Shown in pieces: positions 17,976 to 29,782 of a DNA stretch of 62,097 nucleotides. Positions within the stretch are counted from its first letter, which is position 1; every line of letters starts with the position of its first letter. The position numbers and the translations under genes were made by a program. The notes under the pieces were generated by a model. The model searched no databases. It was given only the letters and a program-made list of their open reading frames with translations, and was not told the DNA's origin. This DNA comes from an uncultured Chlorobiaceae bacterium (GTDB taxonomy: Bacteria > Bacteroidota > Chlorobiia > Chlorobiales > Chlorobiaceae): positions 1 through 62,097 of the forward strand of contig CAIMCD010000020.1 in NCBI GenBank assembly GCA_903839405.1, read 5' to 3'.

Positions 17976-18401
17976 TCAGATACCCAAAATTTGCACAAGC
18001 ACACTCCGCTTTTCGCGGGCGCCGTCGAGTTCAATAAAGAAGATCGATTGCCACTCACCGATCAGCAGTTTTCCCTCGGCGAAGGGAATGGTTTCAGAGC
18101 TGTTCATGAAGAGGCCAATCAGATGGGAGTGGGCATTGTCGCGCCCGTCAATCGGAGCAAGATTGTGCAGGTAGTTGCCATCCCTCGGTACCAGCCGCTT
18201 GAGAAAGGTCTCCATATCCTCAAGCAATCGCTCCTCTTTTTCATTGATATTGATACAGGCCGTTGTGTGCTGGCTGATAACGGTGAGCTGTCCCCGCTGA
18301 AGCCCCGATGCCGAAAGGGCTGCGGTGACTTCCGGGGTAATATCAATGATCTCAATCGGCTTTGTCGTCCGCAGGGTGATGGTATGGGTAGTGACTTGCA
18401 T
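17976..18401 (-). CDS. YjbQ/UPF0047 family protein
   Basis: 141-residue YjbQ-family protein; some members show secondary thiamine-phosphate synthase activity, but the physiological role is not settled. Conserved blocks: ISQHTTACININE (about 43-55), GRDNAHSHLIG with two His (about 90-100) and GEWQSIFFIELDG near the C-terminus. These His/Glu residues form the presumed metal site. Encoded between dxs and the glycosidase on the same strand, with gaps of about 90 and 50 nt. Confidence 0.88.
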   Translation of the reverse strand: MQVTTHTITLRTTKPIEIIDITPEVTAALSASGLQRGQLTVISQHTTACININEKEERLLEDMETFLKRLVPRDGNYLHNLAPIDGRDNAHSHLIGLFMNSSETIPFAEGKLLIGEWQSIFFIELDGAREKRSVLVQILGI

Positions 18402-18449
18402 GGTGGTGAGTCAGAGTTATTGGATGGTAAAGCGGTTGTATGCTTTTTT

Positions 18450-19895
18450 CTAGAGTGTGATGACCACTCCTTCATGCGCCGACAGGTGCACCTGGAGAGT
18501 CTCGTCGTTACAGAGAATATCTCCCGTTTTATTTGCACCACTGCTGCTGAGCAGCTTTAAATTCTCGGTCGTGATCCCTTGCAGAGAGGGGTGGTGGAAC
18601 GAGACCGTTATGGCGGCATTACTGACATTGGCCAGAACAAAAGCATGTTCATGGGGCGTAAAGCGGAGAAAACTGACGCAGTGTGAGTGGTGTGCCAGTG
18701 GAGTCAACTCAAGCCATTTGACGCGCCCTTCCTGAAAAACCTTTTTTTTCTGAAGCGCGAAAAGCTGCCTGTAGAGTCTTTTCAGCTCCTCGTCATGAGG
18801 CTCCGGAGCCTGGCGTACAAGTTGAACCGGGATTTTCAGGCGAAACCCCTCCATCTGATCCTGATGTACCAGATGCATGCCGGGAGCCCCGAGGAGAATC
18901 ATGGCCGCGACGCGGTTGTTCAGTCCGGCTTTTTGTGCGGCCCGGGGTTCATCATGGTTTTCAATAAAGCGGCAGAGATGTTTCTGGTACTCCCACTCGG
19001 CCAGCATGTGCCCCTTGAGCTTTTCAACATTGATTGGCTCGTGGCAGATGTGGTCGTAAAAGGGTTTGTCGTAGGTAAAGTCAAACCCCTGTTGCTGCAG
19101 CTCCCACTCCTTGTTCCAGTAGGCCTCAGCGAGGAAGAGAAAATCGGGTTGACGCTCTTTGACCGCCCTGATTGCACCGGCCCAGAACTCCTCCGTCATG
19201 GGTTGCTTGAGATGGCTCCAGGTCATATTGAAAACATTTTTGAGGATCAGCATGGCTACGTCGCAACGCACGGCGTCACAAAGAGAGCTGATTTTGAAGA
19301 GGTTTTCCGTCATCATCTGCCGAGTTGCCGGATGGGCATAGTTGAGCTGCAGAGTATCGGTCCACGGGGGGAAATAGGGATCCTTGGCGCAGGCAAGATA
19401 GCTGCCTTTTTTGTACTCAAAACCGGATTCGGGCTCAAGGAGGTACTCTTCCGCCGAGAGGGGCACAAAAAACTCCGGATGTTCCGGCAACCACTCATTG
19501 TCGAGGGCAAGGTGGTTCGGCACAAAATCGAGCATGAGCTTGATGCCGTGACTTTTCAGCTTTTCACGGAAGAGGCGCAGTTCACCCTCTCCGCCAAGCG
19601 CTTCATTGATGGTGTATGAGGGGATGGAGTAGGGTGATGATGCAACGTCCGATGGGTTCACCACCTCAACATGCTCCAAAAATGAGGAGCGCAGACCCTG
19701 ATGCGATGTTGCAATGGCTTTGCTGTACTCACTCGGCCTCCATACTCCCATCAGCCATACCAGGTCAAAACCGCAGGATGAAAAAAAGGCGAACTCCTCA
19801 TCGGGAATGTTGCCGAGGGTTATCGAACAATTATGGTTTTTGCTTAGTTTTTTCAGCCAGATGCGGGTGTTGATTTCGTAAACGAGAGGAAACAT
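18450..19895 (-). CDS. GH13 alpha-amylase-family glycosidase
   Basis: Cytoplasmic alpha-glucan-active enzyme of family GH13, 481 residues from the ATG at 19895 (MFPLVYEINTRIW). The catalytic set is present: DFVPNH (123-128), nucleophile D212 in VRCDVAML, acid/base E257 in FLAEAYW, and transition-state D315 in IENHDEPR. A short C-terminal beta domain follows. No signal peptide. It may act in glycogen or trehalose metabolism; the exact specificity is not readable. The longer frame to 19943 adds 16 unlikely residues. Confidence 0.87.
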   Translation of the reverse strand: MFPLVYEINTRIWLKKLSKNHNCSITLGNIPDEEFAFFSSCGFDLVWLMGVWRPSEYSKAIATSHQGLRSSFLEHVEVVNPSDVASSPYSIPSYTINEALGGEGELRLFREKLKSHGIKLMLDFVPNHLALDNEWLPEHPEFFVPLSAEEYLLEPESGFEYKKGSYLACAKDPYFPPWTDTLQLNYAHPATRQMMTENLFKISSLCDAVRCDVAMLILKNVFNMTWSHLKQPMTEEFWAGAIRAVKERQPDFLFLAEAYWNKEWELQQQGFDFTYDKPFYDHICHEPINVEKLKGHMLAEWEYQKHLCRFIENHDEPRAAQKAGLNNRVAAMILLGAPGMHLVHQDQMEGFRLKIPVQLVRQAPEPHDEELKRLYRQLFALQKKKVFQEGRVKWLELTPLAHHSHCVSFLRFTPHEHAFVLANVSNAAITVSFHHPSLQGITTENLKLLSSSGANKTGDILCNDETLQVHLSAHEGVVITL

Positions 19896-20163
19896 GGAGC
19901 TACTGTTTTGGTGCGTAATGAGTTCTGTTTTGAAATATAGCAACTCGCAAGGCCAAACGGGCGTAAAGGCGGTTTAAAACTTGCAAAAACTCCTTTCACC
20001 GTATCTTCCGGCAGACGCTAAATCATTTTGTTGTATGAGAGAGTGGTCGGTATCAGGGCATGGAGAGCATTGCCGGCCGCAGGCTTCTGGCAGAGGGCAA
20101 TGATTTGTTTGGGGAGTATTTGTAAAAAGGGTAAAGTTATACGAAATTCAACTGGAGATTCCT

Positions 20164-20203
20164 GCGCTGCCGGGGCAAGAACTGACTGATGCCCCGGCAG
20201 CGC
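20164..20203 (+). repeat. Perfect 14-bp hairpin upstream of uvrD/pcrA
   Basis: GCGCTGCCGGGGCA (20164-20177) is perfectly complementary to TGCCCCGGCAGCGC (20190-20203) with a 12-nt loop. It ends 31 nt before the TTG start of the helicase gene. No T-tract follows, so a leader regulatory structure, protein-binding site or terminator of an upstream transcript are all possible. Confidence 0.5.
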
Positions 20204-20234
20204 TATAACTGTTAACGGTTACCACACTAGAGTA

Positions 20235-22454
20235 TTGACGGATTTTTTGAACGATCTCAATGACGTGCAGCGCAATGCTGTAACCGCGACTACCGGGCCG
20301 GTTATGGTGCTGGCCGGTGCCGGTTCAGGCAAGACAAGGGTTATTACCTACCGTATTGCATATCTTATCAGGAACGAGGGGATAGATCCCCAGAATATTC
20401 TTGCCCTTACCTTTACCAATAAAGCGGCGGGCGAGATGCGCCACCGCATTGACACCCTGCTGCATCGCGGCAGTTCGAGCGGTCTCTGGGTCGGCACCTT
20501 CCATTCGGTTTTTGCGCGGCTCTTGCGCAACTATATTGATTTGATCGGTTACAACCGGAGCTTCTCCATTTTTGATACCGATGACAGTAAAAGCCTGATT
20601 CGCCAGTCGATGGCTGAGTTGAACATCTCTCATGAATCGGTGCCGGTCAATACGGTTCAGGGGATGATCAGCCGGGCAAAAAACAGCTTTATTCTCCCTT
20701 CGGAGTTCCAGCGGAGTGCCGGCGATTACAACCAGCAGAAAACCGCACAGATCTATGAGCTCTACACCAAAAAGCTGAAGGAGCAGAACGCTCTTGATTT
20801 TGATGACCTGCTCATCAAGCCGCTTGAGCTTTTCAATGCGCACCCGGAGGTGCTTGAGGAGCTGCAGGGGCTCTTCCGCTATATCATGATTGACGAGTAT
20901 CAGGATACCAACCGGGCGCAGTATCTGGTGGCCAAGATGCTGGCCAAAAAGCATCACAATATCTTTGTTGTCGGTGACGATGCCCAGTCGATCTACTCGT
21001 GGCGCGGCGCCGATATTACCAATATCCTGAACTTTCAGGATGATTATCCCGATGCCCAGACCTTCAAGCTGGTTGAGAATTATCGCAGTACGGGCAATAT
21101 CCTTCATGCGGCAAACAACGTGATCAGCCGCAACCAGCGGCAAATCAAAAAGGAGCTGATCTCTCACCGCGACCTGGGTGAGCCGTTGACCCTTATCGAG
21201 GCTTCCAATGAGCGGCATGAGGCCGAACGGGTTGGCGAGAACATCCGCCTGCTTCGCATGAAACAGAGCTTTGAGTTCAGGGATTTTGCGATTTTTTACC
21301 GTACCAATGCCCAGTCGAGGGTGCTTGAGGATACCATGCGCCAGCATCGGATTCCCTACCGGATTTTCGGCAGTGTCTCCTTCTACAAGCGCCGGGAGAT
21401 CAAGGATGCGGTGGCCTATCTTCGTTTTATCCTCAATGAGCGCGACAGTGAGTCGCTCTTGAGAATCATTAATTTTCCTCCCCGAAAAATTGGGGATGTC
21501 AGCCTGAACAAGCTCCGCGAGTTTGCCGAAGAGCAGGATATCTGCCTCTACGATGCCATTCTGCGGGCTGAGGATGGAGGGTTTCAGGCGCGGTTGGTCA
21601 ATGCCCTCGCCTCTTTCAGTTCCGTGATTGAACGTCTCAAGGTGACGGCCGAGGGCGGAACCGTGTTTGAGGTATTGACCGAGCTGTTTGACTTGACCTC
21701 TATCCCGCTCTTGCTGCAGGCGGAGAACACCCCGGAGTCGCTGGCGCGTCATGAGAACCTTCAGGAGCTGCTCTCCATGGCCCGCGATTTTTCCGACCAT
21801 AACCCGGACGCGGGTTCATTGGGGGATTTTCTGGAAAATATTTCGCTCGCCTCCGACTATCAGGAGACGCAGGATACGGATAACTATGTCTCCCTGATGA
21901 CGGTCCATGCGGCAAAGGGGCTTGAGTTTCCGGTTGTCTTTGTGACCGGCCTTGAGGAGCGGCTCTTTCCGCTGAACTGCTATGAGGCGGAGGAGCTTGA
22001 AGAGGAGCGGCGGTTGTTCTATGTGGCGGTGACGAGGGCCGAGGAGAAGATTTTTCTCTCCTGGGCGCAAAGCCGCTACCTTTACGGTCAGCCGCAACAC
22101 TGCATCAAGTCGCTCTTTATCAGTGAAATTGACTCATCCATCATTCAGACCGAAGCTGGAGTGTTGCTCTCGGATCGTCCGGAGAAGGAACGGGCCAGCT
22201 CCGGGTTATCATCAAGAGGGTATCAGCCGAAAAGCGCTCCTCCGCCAGCTTTATCAGCGGCTTCAGGGAGCCAGCCGAAGCCGTCCCGCCAGGGGATGCG
22301 TGAAGGCACGATGGTGCATCATGCCGTGTTTGGTCCGGGCACGGTAGTGGAAGTCCAGGGAAGTGGCTCAAAGCAGAAGGTTAAAATACGCTTTCGCAGT
22401 GCCGGCGAGAAGACGCTTATGGTACAGTATGCCAACCTTAAAATTGTGCAGTAG
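20235..22454 (+). CDS. ATP-dependent DNA helicase UvrD/PcrA
   Basis: Superfamily 1A 3'-5' DNA helicase for repair and replication-restart, 739 residues. Motif I AGAGSGKT at 27-34, motif II MIDEYQDTNRAQY around 219-231, motif III GDDAQSIYSWRGA around 247-259, motif V VHAAKGLEFPVVF around 557, and motif VI YVAVTRAEE around 597. The C-terminus has the tudor-like PcrA/UvrD domain (MVHHAVFGPGTVVEVQG). Start appears to be TTG at 20235, since no upstream ATG is in frame and the text begins right at the conserved LNDLNDVQRNAV. Confidence 0.93.
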   Translation: MTDFLNDLNDVQRNAVTATTGPVMVLAGAGSGKTRVITYRIAYLIRNEGIDPQNILALTFTNKAAGEMRHRIDTLLHRGSSSGLWVGTFHSVFARLLRNYIDLIGYNRSFSIFDTDDSKSLIRQSMAELNISHESVPVNTVQGMISRAKNSFILPSEFQRSAGDYNQQKTAQIYELYTKKLKEQNALDFDDLLIKPLELFNAHPEVLEELQGLFRYIMIDEYQDTNRAQYLVAKMLAKKHHNIFVVGDDAQSIYSWRGADITNILNFQDDYPDAQTFKLVENYRSTGNILHAANNVISRNQRQIKKELISHRDLGEPLTLIEASNERHEAERVGENIRLLRMKQSFEFRDFAIFYRTNAQSRVLEDTMRQHRIPYRIFGSVSFYKRREIKDAVAYLRFILNERDSESLLRIINFPPRKIGDVSLNKLREFAEEQDICLYDAILRAEDGGFQARLVNALASFSSVIERLKVTAEGGTVFEVLTELFDLTSIPLLLQAENTPESLARHENLQELLSMARDFSDHNPDAGSLGDFLENISLASDYQETQDTDNYVSLMTVHAAKGLEFPVVFVTGLEERLFPLNCYEAEELEEERRLFYVAVTRAEEKIFLSWAQSRYLYGQPQHCIKSLFISEIDSSIIQTEAGVLLSDRPEKERASSGLSSRGYQPKSAPPPALSAASGSQPKPSRQGMREGTMVHHAVFGPGTVVEVQGSGSKQKVKIRFRSAGEKTLMVQYANLKIVQ

Positions 22455-22502
22455 TTGAGTTCGTTTTTCGAGCGGGCTTTAGCGGCATAAAATCCGAGCA
22501 GT

Positions 22503-23534
22503 ATGAAAATTCTTTTTGGCGTTCAGGGTACAGGAAATGGTCATATCAGCCGAAGCCGCGAGCTGGTCCGCAAGCTCAAGGGTGATGGTCATGAGGTTGA
22601 GGTTATTATCAGTGGAAGAAAAGCCGAAGAGCTGAAAGAGATCGAGATATTTGCCCCCTACCGGGTCATGAAGGGGATGACGCTCGTGACCTACAAGGGG
22701 AAGATGAGCTACCTGGAGACCATGTTTCAGCTCGATCTGCTGCGTTTGATGTCGGATATACTGACGCTTGATACGGCCGGCACGGAGCTGATTATTACTG
22801 ATTTTGAGCCGATCAGCTCCATGGCCGCAAGAATAAAAAATATTCCCTCTCTGGGCTTCGGCCATCAGTATGCTTTCCCCTACGATGTGCCGCTTGCAAA
22901 GGGAAATATGTTTGAAAAATATACCCTGCTTAATTTTGCTCCGGCCCGTTACAATGCCGGGCTGCACTGGCATCACTTTAACCAGCCGATTTTTCCGCCG
23001 GTTATTCCGGCTTCACTCTATGACGAGGCCGCAAGAGTGGCGGTTAAAGAGAAAATTCTTGTCTATCTCCCGTTTGAAGAGCTGGAGGATATTACGGCTC
23101 TGGTTGCTCCGTTTGACGGCTATGAGTTTTTTATCTATGGCAAGGTCACCGAAGCGGGTGATGAGGGGCATCTGCACTTCAGGGGGTATAGCCGTGAGGG
23201 TTTTCTGCATGATCTTATGGAGTCTGACGGGGTTGTCTGCAATGCGGGATTCGAGCTGCCGGGCGAGGCGCTCCATCTGGGCAAGAAGCTGCTGCTCCGC
23301 CCTCTTGACGGCCAGGTTGAGCAGGAGTCCAATGCGCTTGCCATTGAAGTGCTTGGATACGGCATGGCCATGCACCAGCTTGATGCCTCCACGCTTGCCG
23401 ATTGGCTGCAGAGGCCCTGCCGGGAACCGCTCGCTTATGCCCGAACAGTCGATTATATTGCCGAGTGGATAGGAAGCGGCAAGTGGGATGATTTGCCGAA
23501 ATACACCTCGGCCGCCTGGGAGGATAAACTCTAA
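22503..23534 (+). CDS. MJ1255/VC2487-family glycosyltransferase
   Basis: 343-residue GT-B-fold glycosyltransferase-like protein. The N-terminus MKILFGVQGTGNGHISRSRE is the family signature; GFELPGEALHLGKKLLLRPL near residue 255 is the nucleotide-sugar-binding region, with Q278-E279 in GQVEQESNA. No membrane segment. Products and acceptors of this family are largely unknown. It lies 48 nt after the helicase and 5 nt before a nitroreductase gene, so the last two are likely co-transcribed. Confidence 0.8.
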   Translation: MKILFGVQGTGNGHISRSRELVRKLKGDGHEVEVIISGRKAEELKEIEIFAPYRVMKGMTLVTYKGKMSYLETMFQLDLLRLMSDILTLDTAGTELIITDFEPISSMAARIKNIPSLGFGHQYAFPYDVPLAKGNMFEKYTLLNFAPARYNAGLHWHHFNQPIFPPVIPASLYDEAARVAVKEKILVYLPFEELEDITALVAPFDGYEFFIYGKVTEAGDEGHLHFRGYSREGFLHDLMESDGVVCNAGFELPGEALHLGKKLLLRPLDGQVEQESNALAIEVLGYGMAMHQLDASTLADWLQRPCREPLAYARTVDYIAEWIGSGKWDDLPKYTSAAWEDKL

Positions 23535-23539
23535 TAACG

Positions 23540-24124
23540 ATGCCTATGCTGTTCAGGGAGCTTGTAACCAAATGCCGGAGTTACCGGAGGTTTGATGGCA
23601 GTTACCGGGTAACGGAAGAGGTTGTGCGCGATCTTGTTGAGCTTGCCTGCTACGTGCCTTCGCCGAGAAATCTCCAGCCGCTGAAATATGTTCCGGTCTG
23701 TGATCCTGCAATGGCCGATGCCCTTTTTCCCTTGCTTGCCTGGGCAGGCTATCTTCCGGAGTGGCCCGGCCCGGCGGAAGGGGAGCGTCCCACGGCCTAT
23801 CTCGTCATGCTCGGTGACCTGGAGATAAGCCGCGACTTCGCTTGCGACAGCGGCATAGCCGCCCAGACCATTCTGCTTGGCGCAACCGCTTCCGGCTTGG
23901 GGGGATGCATTATTGGTGCCCTTCAGCGGGAGAAGATTCGGGAGTTGTTGAAGATTCCGGAACGCTTTATGCTTCTTCTCGTTATTGCGCTCGGCAAACC
24001 TGCCGAAACCATTGTCATTGACCAGATGGCGGCTGGTGATCCGGTGCGCTACTACCGCGATGCCAACGATATTCATCATGTGCCAAAGCGGATGGTGGAT
24101 GAGCTGCTTCTGAGCTTTCTCTAA
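23540..24124 (+). CDS. Nitroreductase family protein
   Basis: FMN-dependent oxidoreductase of the nitroreductase superfamily, 194 residues. The N-terminal CRSYRRFDG and the PSPRNLQPLKYV stretch bind FMN; AAQTILLGATASGLGGCIIGAL is the conserved dimer/FMN segment in the middle. Substrate unknown. Starts 5 nt after the glycosyltransferase and precedes aat by 25 nt. Confidence 0.87.
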   Translation: MPMLFRELVTKCRSYRRFDGSYRVTEEVVRDLVELACYVPSPRNLQPLKYVPVCDPAMADALFPLLAWAGYLPEWPGPAEGERPTAYLVMLGDLEISRDFACDSGIAAQTILLGATASGLGGCIIGALQREKIRELLKIPERFMLLLVIALGKPAETIVIDQMAAGDPVRYYRDANDIHHVPKRMVDELLLSFL

Positions 24125-24149
24125 GCAGCTACAGCACCAATAACGAGAG

Positions 24150-24737
24150 ATGATCCGTATTCACGAACTCCTCGCTGCCTACCAAGAGGGATTTTTTCCC
24201 ATGTCTGATCCTTCGCAGGATGGAAAACTCTACTGGTGCCAGCCCTACAAAAGGGCCATCTTTCATCTCGATCGTTACCGCCCTTCCCGCGATGTGCTTC
24301 GCCTGAAGCGAAAAGGGGAGTTTAAGGTAACCATTGATCTTGCGTTTGAAGAGGTGATCAAGGGGTGTGCCGCACCCCGGAAAAGTGACCAGGAGACATG
24401 GATATCCAGTGAGATTGTTGAGGCATATAGCACTCTCTTCCGGCTTGGGGTGGCCCATAGTGTTGAATGCTGGTACGAGGGCGAGCTTGTTGGAGGGTTG
24501 TACGGCATCGCCATGGGTGGCGCGTTTTTTGGCGAGTCGATGTTTTTTCGCCGCTCCTACGCCTCACAGATCGCTTTTGACCACCTGGTGCTCCATTTGC
24601 AAGAGAGAGGGTACCTCTTGCTCGACGCCCAGATCATGAACCCGCATCTCGAAAAACTTGGTGCGGTTGAAATAAGTCACGAGGAGTACATGGAGCAACT
24701 GGCTCATGCATTAGAGAAAAAGATTGTTTTTCTCTAA
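24150..24737 (+). CDS. aat: Leucyl/phenylalanyl-tRNA-protein transferase
   Basis: N-end-rule enzyme that adds Leu or Phe from aminoacyl-tRNA to proteins starting with Lys/Arg, marking them for ClpS/ClpAP. 195 residues. Family blocks: LAAYQEGFFPMSDP at the start, GLYGIAMGGAFFGESMFFRR in the middle, and LLDAQIMNPHLEKLGAVEIS near the end. Slightly shorter at the N-terminus than the E. coli enzyme, as usual in this phylum. Confidence 0.93.
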   Translation: MIRIHELLAAYQEGFFPMSDPSQDGKLYWCQPYKRAIFHLDRYRPSRDVLRLKRKGEFKVTIDLAFEEVIKGCAAPRKSDQETWISSEIVEAYSTLFRLGVAHSVECWYEGELVGGLYGIAMGGAFFGESMFFRRSYASQIAFDHLVLHLQERGYLLLDAQIMNPHLEKLGAVEISHEEYMEQLAHALEKKIVFL

Positions 24738-24832
24738 ACAGGGGAAAAATGGTACTTTCCTAACCTATGGTTTTTTCCTCCTACCGAGGAAATGCCTTTC
24801 AGGATCATTGATACTTTAACCGGGGAGAGTTT

Positions 24833-26134
24833 ATGTTGTCGAGGGATTTAACGGAAAACCAGTCGAAGACAAGAGTTATCATTTATTCAGGAAAAGGGGG
24901 GACGGGAAAAACCACAATTTCATCATCCACCGCAGTGGCTCTGGCACGCCAGAACCAGAAGGTGCTGATCATGTCATCCGATCCGGCCCATTCGCTTTCG
25001 GATGTTTTCAATACCCGCATAAGCCGCAACGATCCCCAGAAGATTGAAGCCAATCTTTACGGCCTTGAGGTTGATACCATCCATGAGCTGAAAAAGAACA
25101 TGGCGGGATTTCAGAAGTTTGTCTCTTCCTCCTATAAAAGCAAGGGGATTGACAGCGGCATGGCTACCGAGCTGACCACACAGCCGGGCCTTGACGAGAT
25201 TTTCGCCCTGAGCCGCCTGCTCGATGAGGCGCAGTCGGGTAAATGGGATACCGTTGTGCTCGATACCTCCCCGACAGGCAACACGCTCCGCCTGCTTGCC
25301 TATCCGGAGATTATTATCGGTGGCAACATGGGCAAACAGTTTTTCAAGCTCTATAAAAGCATGTCGTCGATAGCCCGTCCGCTCAGCGGCAACTCCATTC
25401 CCGACGATGACTTCTTTAATGAGGTCAATGTGCTGCTCAAGCAGATGGAGGATATCAACAAGTTTATTCTCAGTCCTGAGGTGACCTTCCGGCTGGTCTT
25501 GAACCCTGAAAAGCTCTCCATCCTTGAAACCAAGCGGGCCTACACCTTTGTGCACCTCTACGGGATCAACATTGACGGCATTGTGATCAACAAGATTCTT
25601 CCAACCTCGAAAACCGTTGGCGAGTATTTTGAGTTCTGGGCCGACCTGCACAGCAAATACCTGATGGAGATCGACAACTCCTTCTACCCGACTCCGGTCT
25701 TCCGTTGCCATTTGCAGCGCACCGAGCCGATCGGAAGCGACGCTTTGCATGAGATCAGTAAAATGGTTTTCGGCGGTCAGTTGCCCGACAAAATCTTTTA
25801 TTCTGGAAAAAATTTCTGGATTGAGAGCAAAAAAAATGCGGCGACGGATGACCTGCGTGAAATTCTTTGTATCAAAATACCCTTCCTCAAGGATGCCGAA
25901 GAGGTCAGTGTTGAGCGGATGGGCACCGATATTGTTGTGGCCGTCGACCGGGTACAGCGCATCATAACCTTGCCGAGAGCGCTCTACAGCCTTGAGATGG
26001 AGAAGTATATCATTGAGGATAATCTCCTGCGGGTGGTTTTCAAGGAGATTGCGGTTGAAAAGGAGGAGATGGAGTTGAGCGTGAACCGCAATGTGCTCGA
26101 CAAACTCCGCTCCATGAGACGCTTGAAGATGTAA
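24833..26134 (+). CDS. ArsA-family (GET3-like) ATPase
   Basis: SIMIBI-class P-loop ATPase of the ArsA/GET3 family, 433 residues. Deviant Walker A SGKGGTGKTT at 19-28, switch I SSDPAHSLSDVF (about 49-60), and VLDTSPTGNTLRLL around 140-153. In arsenite pumps the last motif usually reads DTAPTGHTLRLL. Only one half is present (bacterial ArsA pumps are tandem), and the metalloid-binding cysteines are not recognisable. No arsB, arsR or arsC nearby. Green sulfur bacteria carry several such genes of unknown role; protein targeting or pigment-complex assembly are conjectures. Confidence 0.85.
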   Translation: MLSRDLTENQSKTRVIIYSGKGGTGKTTISSSTAVALARQNQKVLIMSSDPAHSLSDVFNTRISRNDPQKIEANLYGLEVDTIHELKKNMAGFQKFVSSSYKSKGIDSGMATELTTQPGLDEIFALSRLLDEAQSGKWDTVVLDTSPTGNTLRLLAYPEIIIGGNMGKQFFKLYKSMSSIARPLSGNSIPDDDFFNEVNVLLKQMEDINKFILSPEVTFRLVLNPEKLSILETKRAYTFVHLYGINIDGIVINKILPTSKTVGEYFEFWADLHSKYLMEIDNSFYPTPVFRCHLQRTEPIGSDALHEISKMVFGGQLPDKIFYSGKNFWIESKKNAATDDLREILCIKIPFLKDAEEVSVERMGTDIVVAVDRVQRIITLPRALYSLEMEKYIIEDNLLRVVFKEIAVEKEEMELSVNRNVLDKLRSMRRLKM

Positions 26135-26276
26135 GTGAACCTCACTCTGAGGCCCGGAAAGAAAAATTCAGGGTGAAAGAGTTTAGGTTTTCACTGGAAT
26201 CTTGTATCTTAAGTGTTTAAAATGTAGCAGTAATGGGAATTTATCCCCCAATCATTGTAACGACTAAGCTTATATC

Positions 26277-27149
26277 ATGTCCGAGAAAGCGCATTATGGT
26301 TTGTTGAAAGGGAAGAAAGGAATTGTTTTCGGCCCGCTTGATGAGAGCAGTATCGGCTGGCAGATTGCGCTTCATGCCCACAGGGAAGGCGCCCAGATCG
26401 CCATCTCGAATGTCGCGACCGCATTGCGTTTCGGCAATATGGACGAGCTTTCGGCATTATGCGGCAATGCGCCGATGATTATTTGTGACGCCTCAAAAAA
26501 TGAAGAGGCTGATAGCTGTTTCAAGGAGCTGAAGGAGAAGCTCGGCAAGGTTGATTTTATTGTCCACTCCATCGGCATGTCACAGAATATCCGCAAACAG
26601 CTTCCTTATGAGGATTTGAACTACGAGTGGTTCATGAGAACTCTCGACGTTTCCGGTCTCTCACTTCACCGGTTGGTATCCTATGCCCTGAAGAACGATG
26701 CCATCAATGATGGCGGCAGTATTGTGGCTCTTTCCTACATTGCCTCACAGCGGAACTACTGGACCTATTCCGATATGGGAGATGCCAAGTCCCTGCTTGA
26801 GTCGATTGTCCGCAGTTACGGGCCACGGCTAGCAAAGCACGCCATCCGTATCAACACGATCTCACAAAGTCCAACCTACACCAAGGCTGGCAGCGGCATT
26901 CCAGGATTTGAGAAAATGTATGAGTACAGCGATCTCATGTCGCCCCTCGGAAATGCTTCGGCCGAAGAGTGTGCTGAATATACCATGACCCTGCTCAGCG
27001 ACCTTTCGCGCAAGGTCACCATGCAGAACCTTTTTCATGATGGTGGTTACAGCTCCATGGGAGCAACCATTCCCATGATCAAGCTGGCGCATGAGGTGCT
27101 TACCGACAAGGATCTTGCTGCACGCGTAGGGCTTGATGATGTGATTTGA
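26277..27149 (+). CDS. fabI: Enoyl-[acyl-carrier-protein] reductase
   Basis: NADH-dependent short-chain reductase completing each fatty acid elongation cycle, 290 residues. N-terminal LKGKKGIVFGPLDESSIGWQ is the FabI variant of the Rossmann glycine motif. Active-site Y-x6-K is YSDMGDAK (about 163-170), preceded by the other conserved Tyr in RNYWTYSDMG. IRINTISQSPTYTKAGSGI is the substrate loop. Start is the ATG at 26277. Followed by a clear intrinsic terminator. Confidence 0.94.
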   Translation: MSEKAHYGLLKGKKGIVFGPLDESSIGWQIALHAHREGAQIAISNVATALRFGNMDELSALCGNAPMIICDASKNEEADSCFKELKEKLGKVDFIVHSIGMSQNIRKQLPYEDLNYEWFMRTLDVSGLSLHRLVSYALKNDAINDGGSIVALSYIASQRNYWTYSDMGDAKSLLESIVRSYGPRLAKHAIRINTISQSPTYTKAGSGIPGFEKMYEYSDLMSPLGNASAEECAEYTMTLLSDLSRKVTMQNLFHDGGYSSMGATIPMIKLAHEVLTDKDLAARVGLDDVI

Positions 27150-27168
27150 AACCCTTCAATTTTAGTAC

Positions 27169-27206
27169 CCGGGGAGCCATGCCGTTGCCTGTTCCCCGGT
27201 TTTTTT
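27169..27206 (+). terminator. Intrinsic terminator after fabI
   Basis: CCGGGGA (27169-27175) pairs with TCCCCGG (27193-27199) and is followed by seven T. It lies 20 nt past the fabI stop. Confidence 0.8.
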
Positions 27207-29712
<2,506 letters not shown>

Positions 29713-29742
29713 ACAGAGTTGCTGAAACAGGTTCATACCATT

Positions 29743-29767
29743 GAAGCCCGGATTTTCCGGGCTTCTT
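29743..29767. terminator. Bidirectional terminator between icd and L,D-transpeptidase gene
   Basis: GAAGCCCGGA (29743-29752) and TCCGGGCTTC (29756-29765) form a perfect 10-bp stem with a TTT loop, followed by TT. It lies between two convergent genes and could end both transcripts. Confidence 0.8.
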
Positions 29768-29782
29768 GCGTTCCGGCACTTT

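Noticed and set aside
20325..21800. 491-codon minus-strand frame under the helicase gene
   Set aside because: Fully antisense to conserved UvrD motifs, no start signal and no family resemblance.
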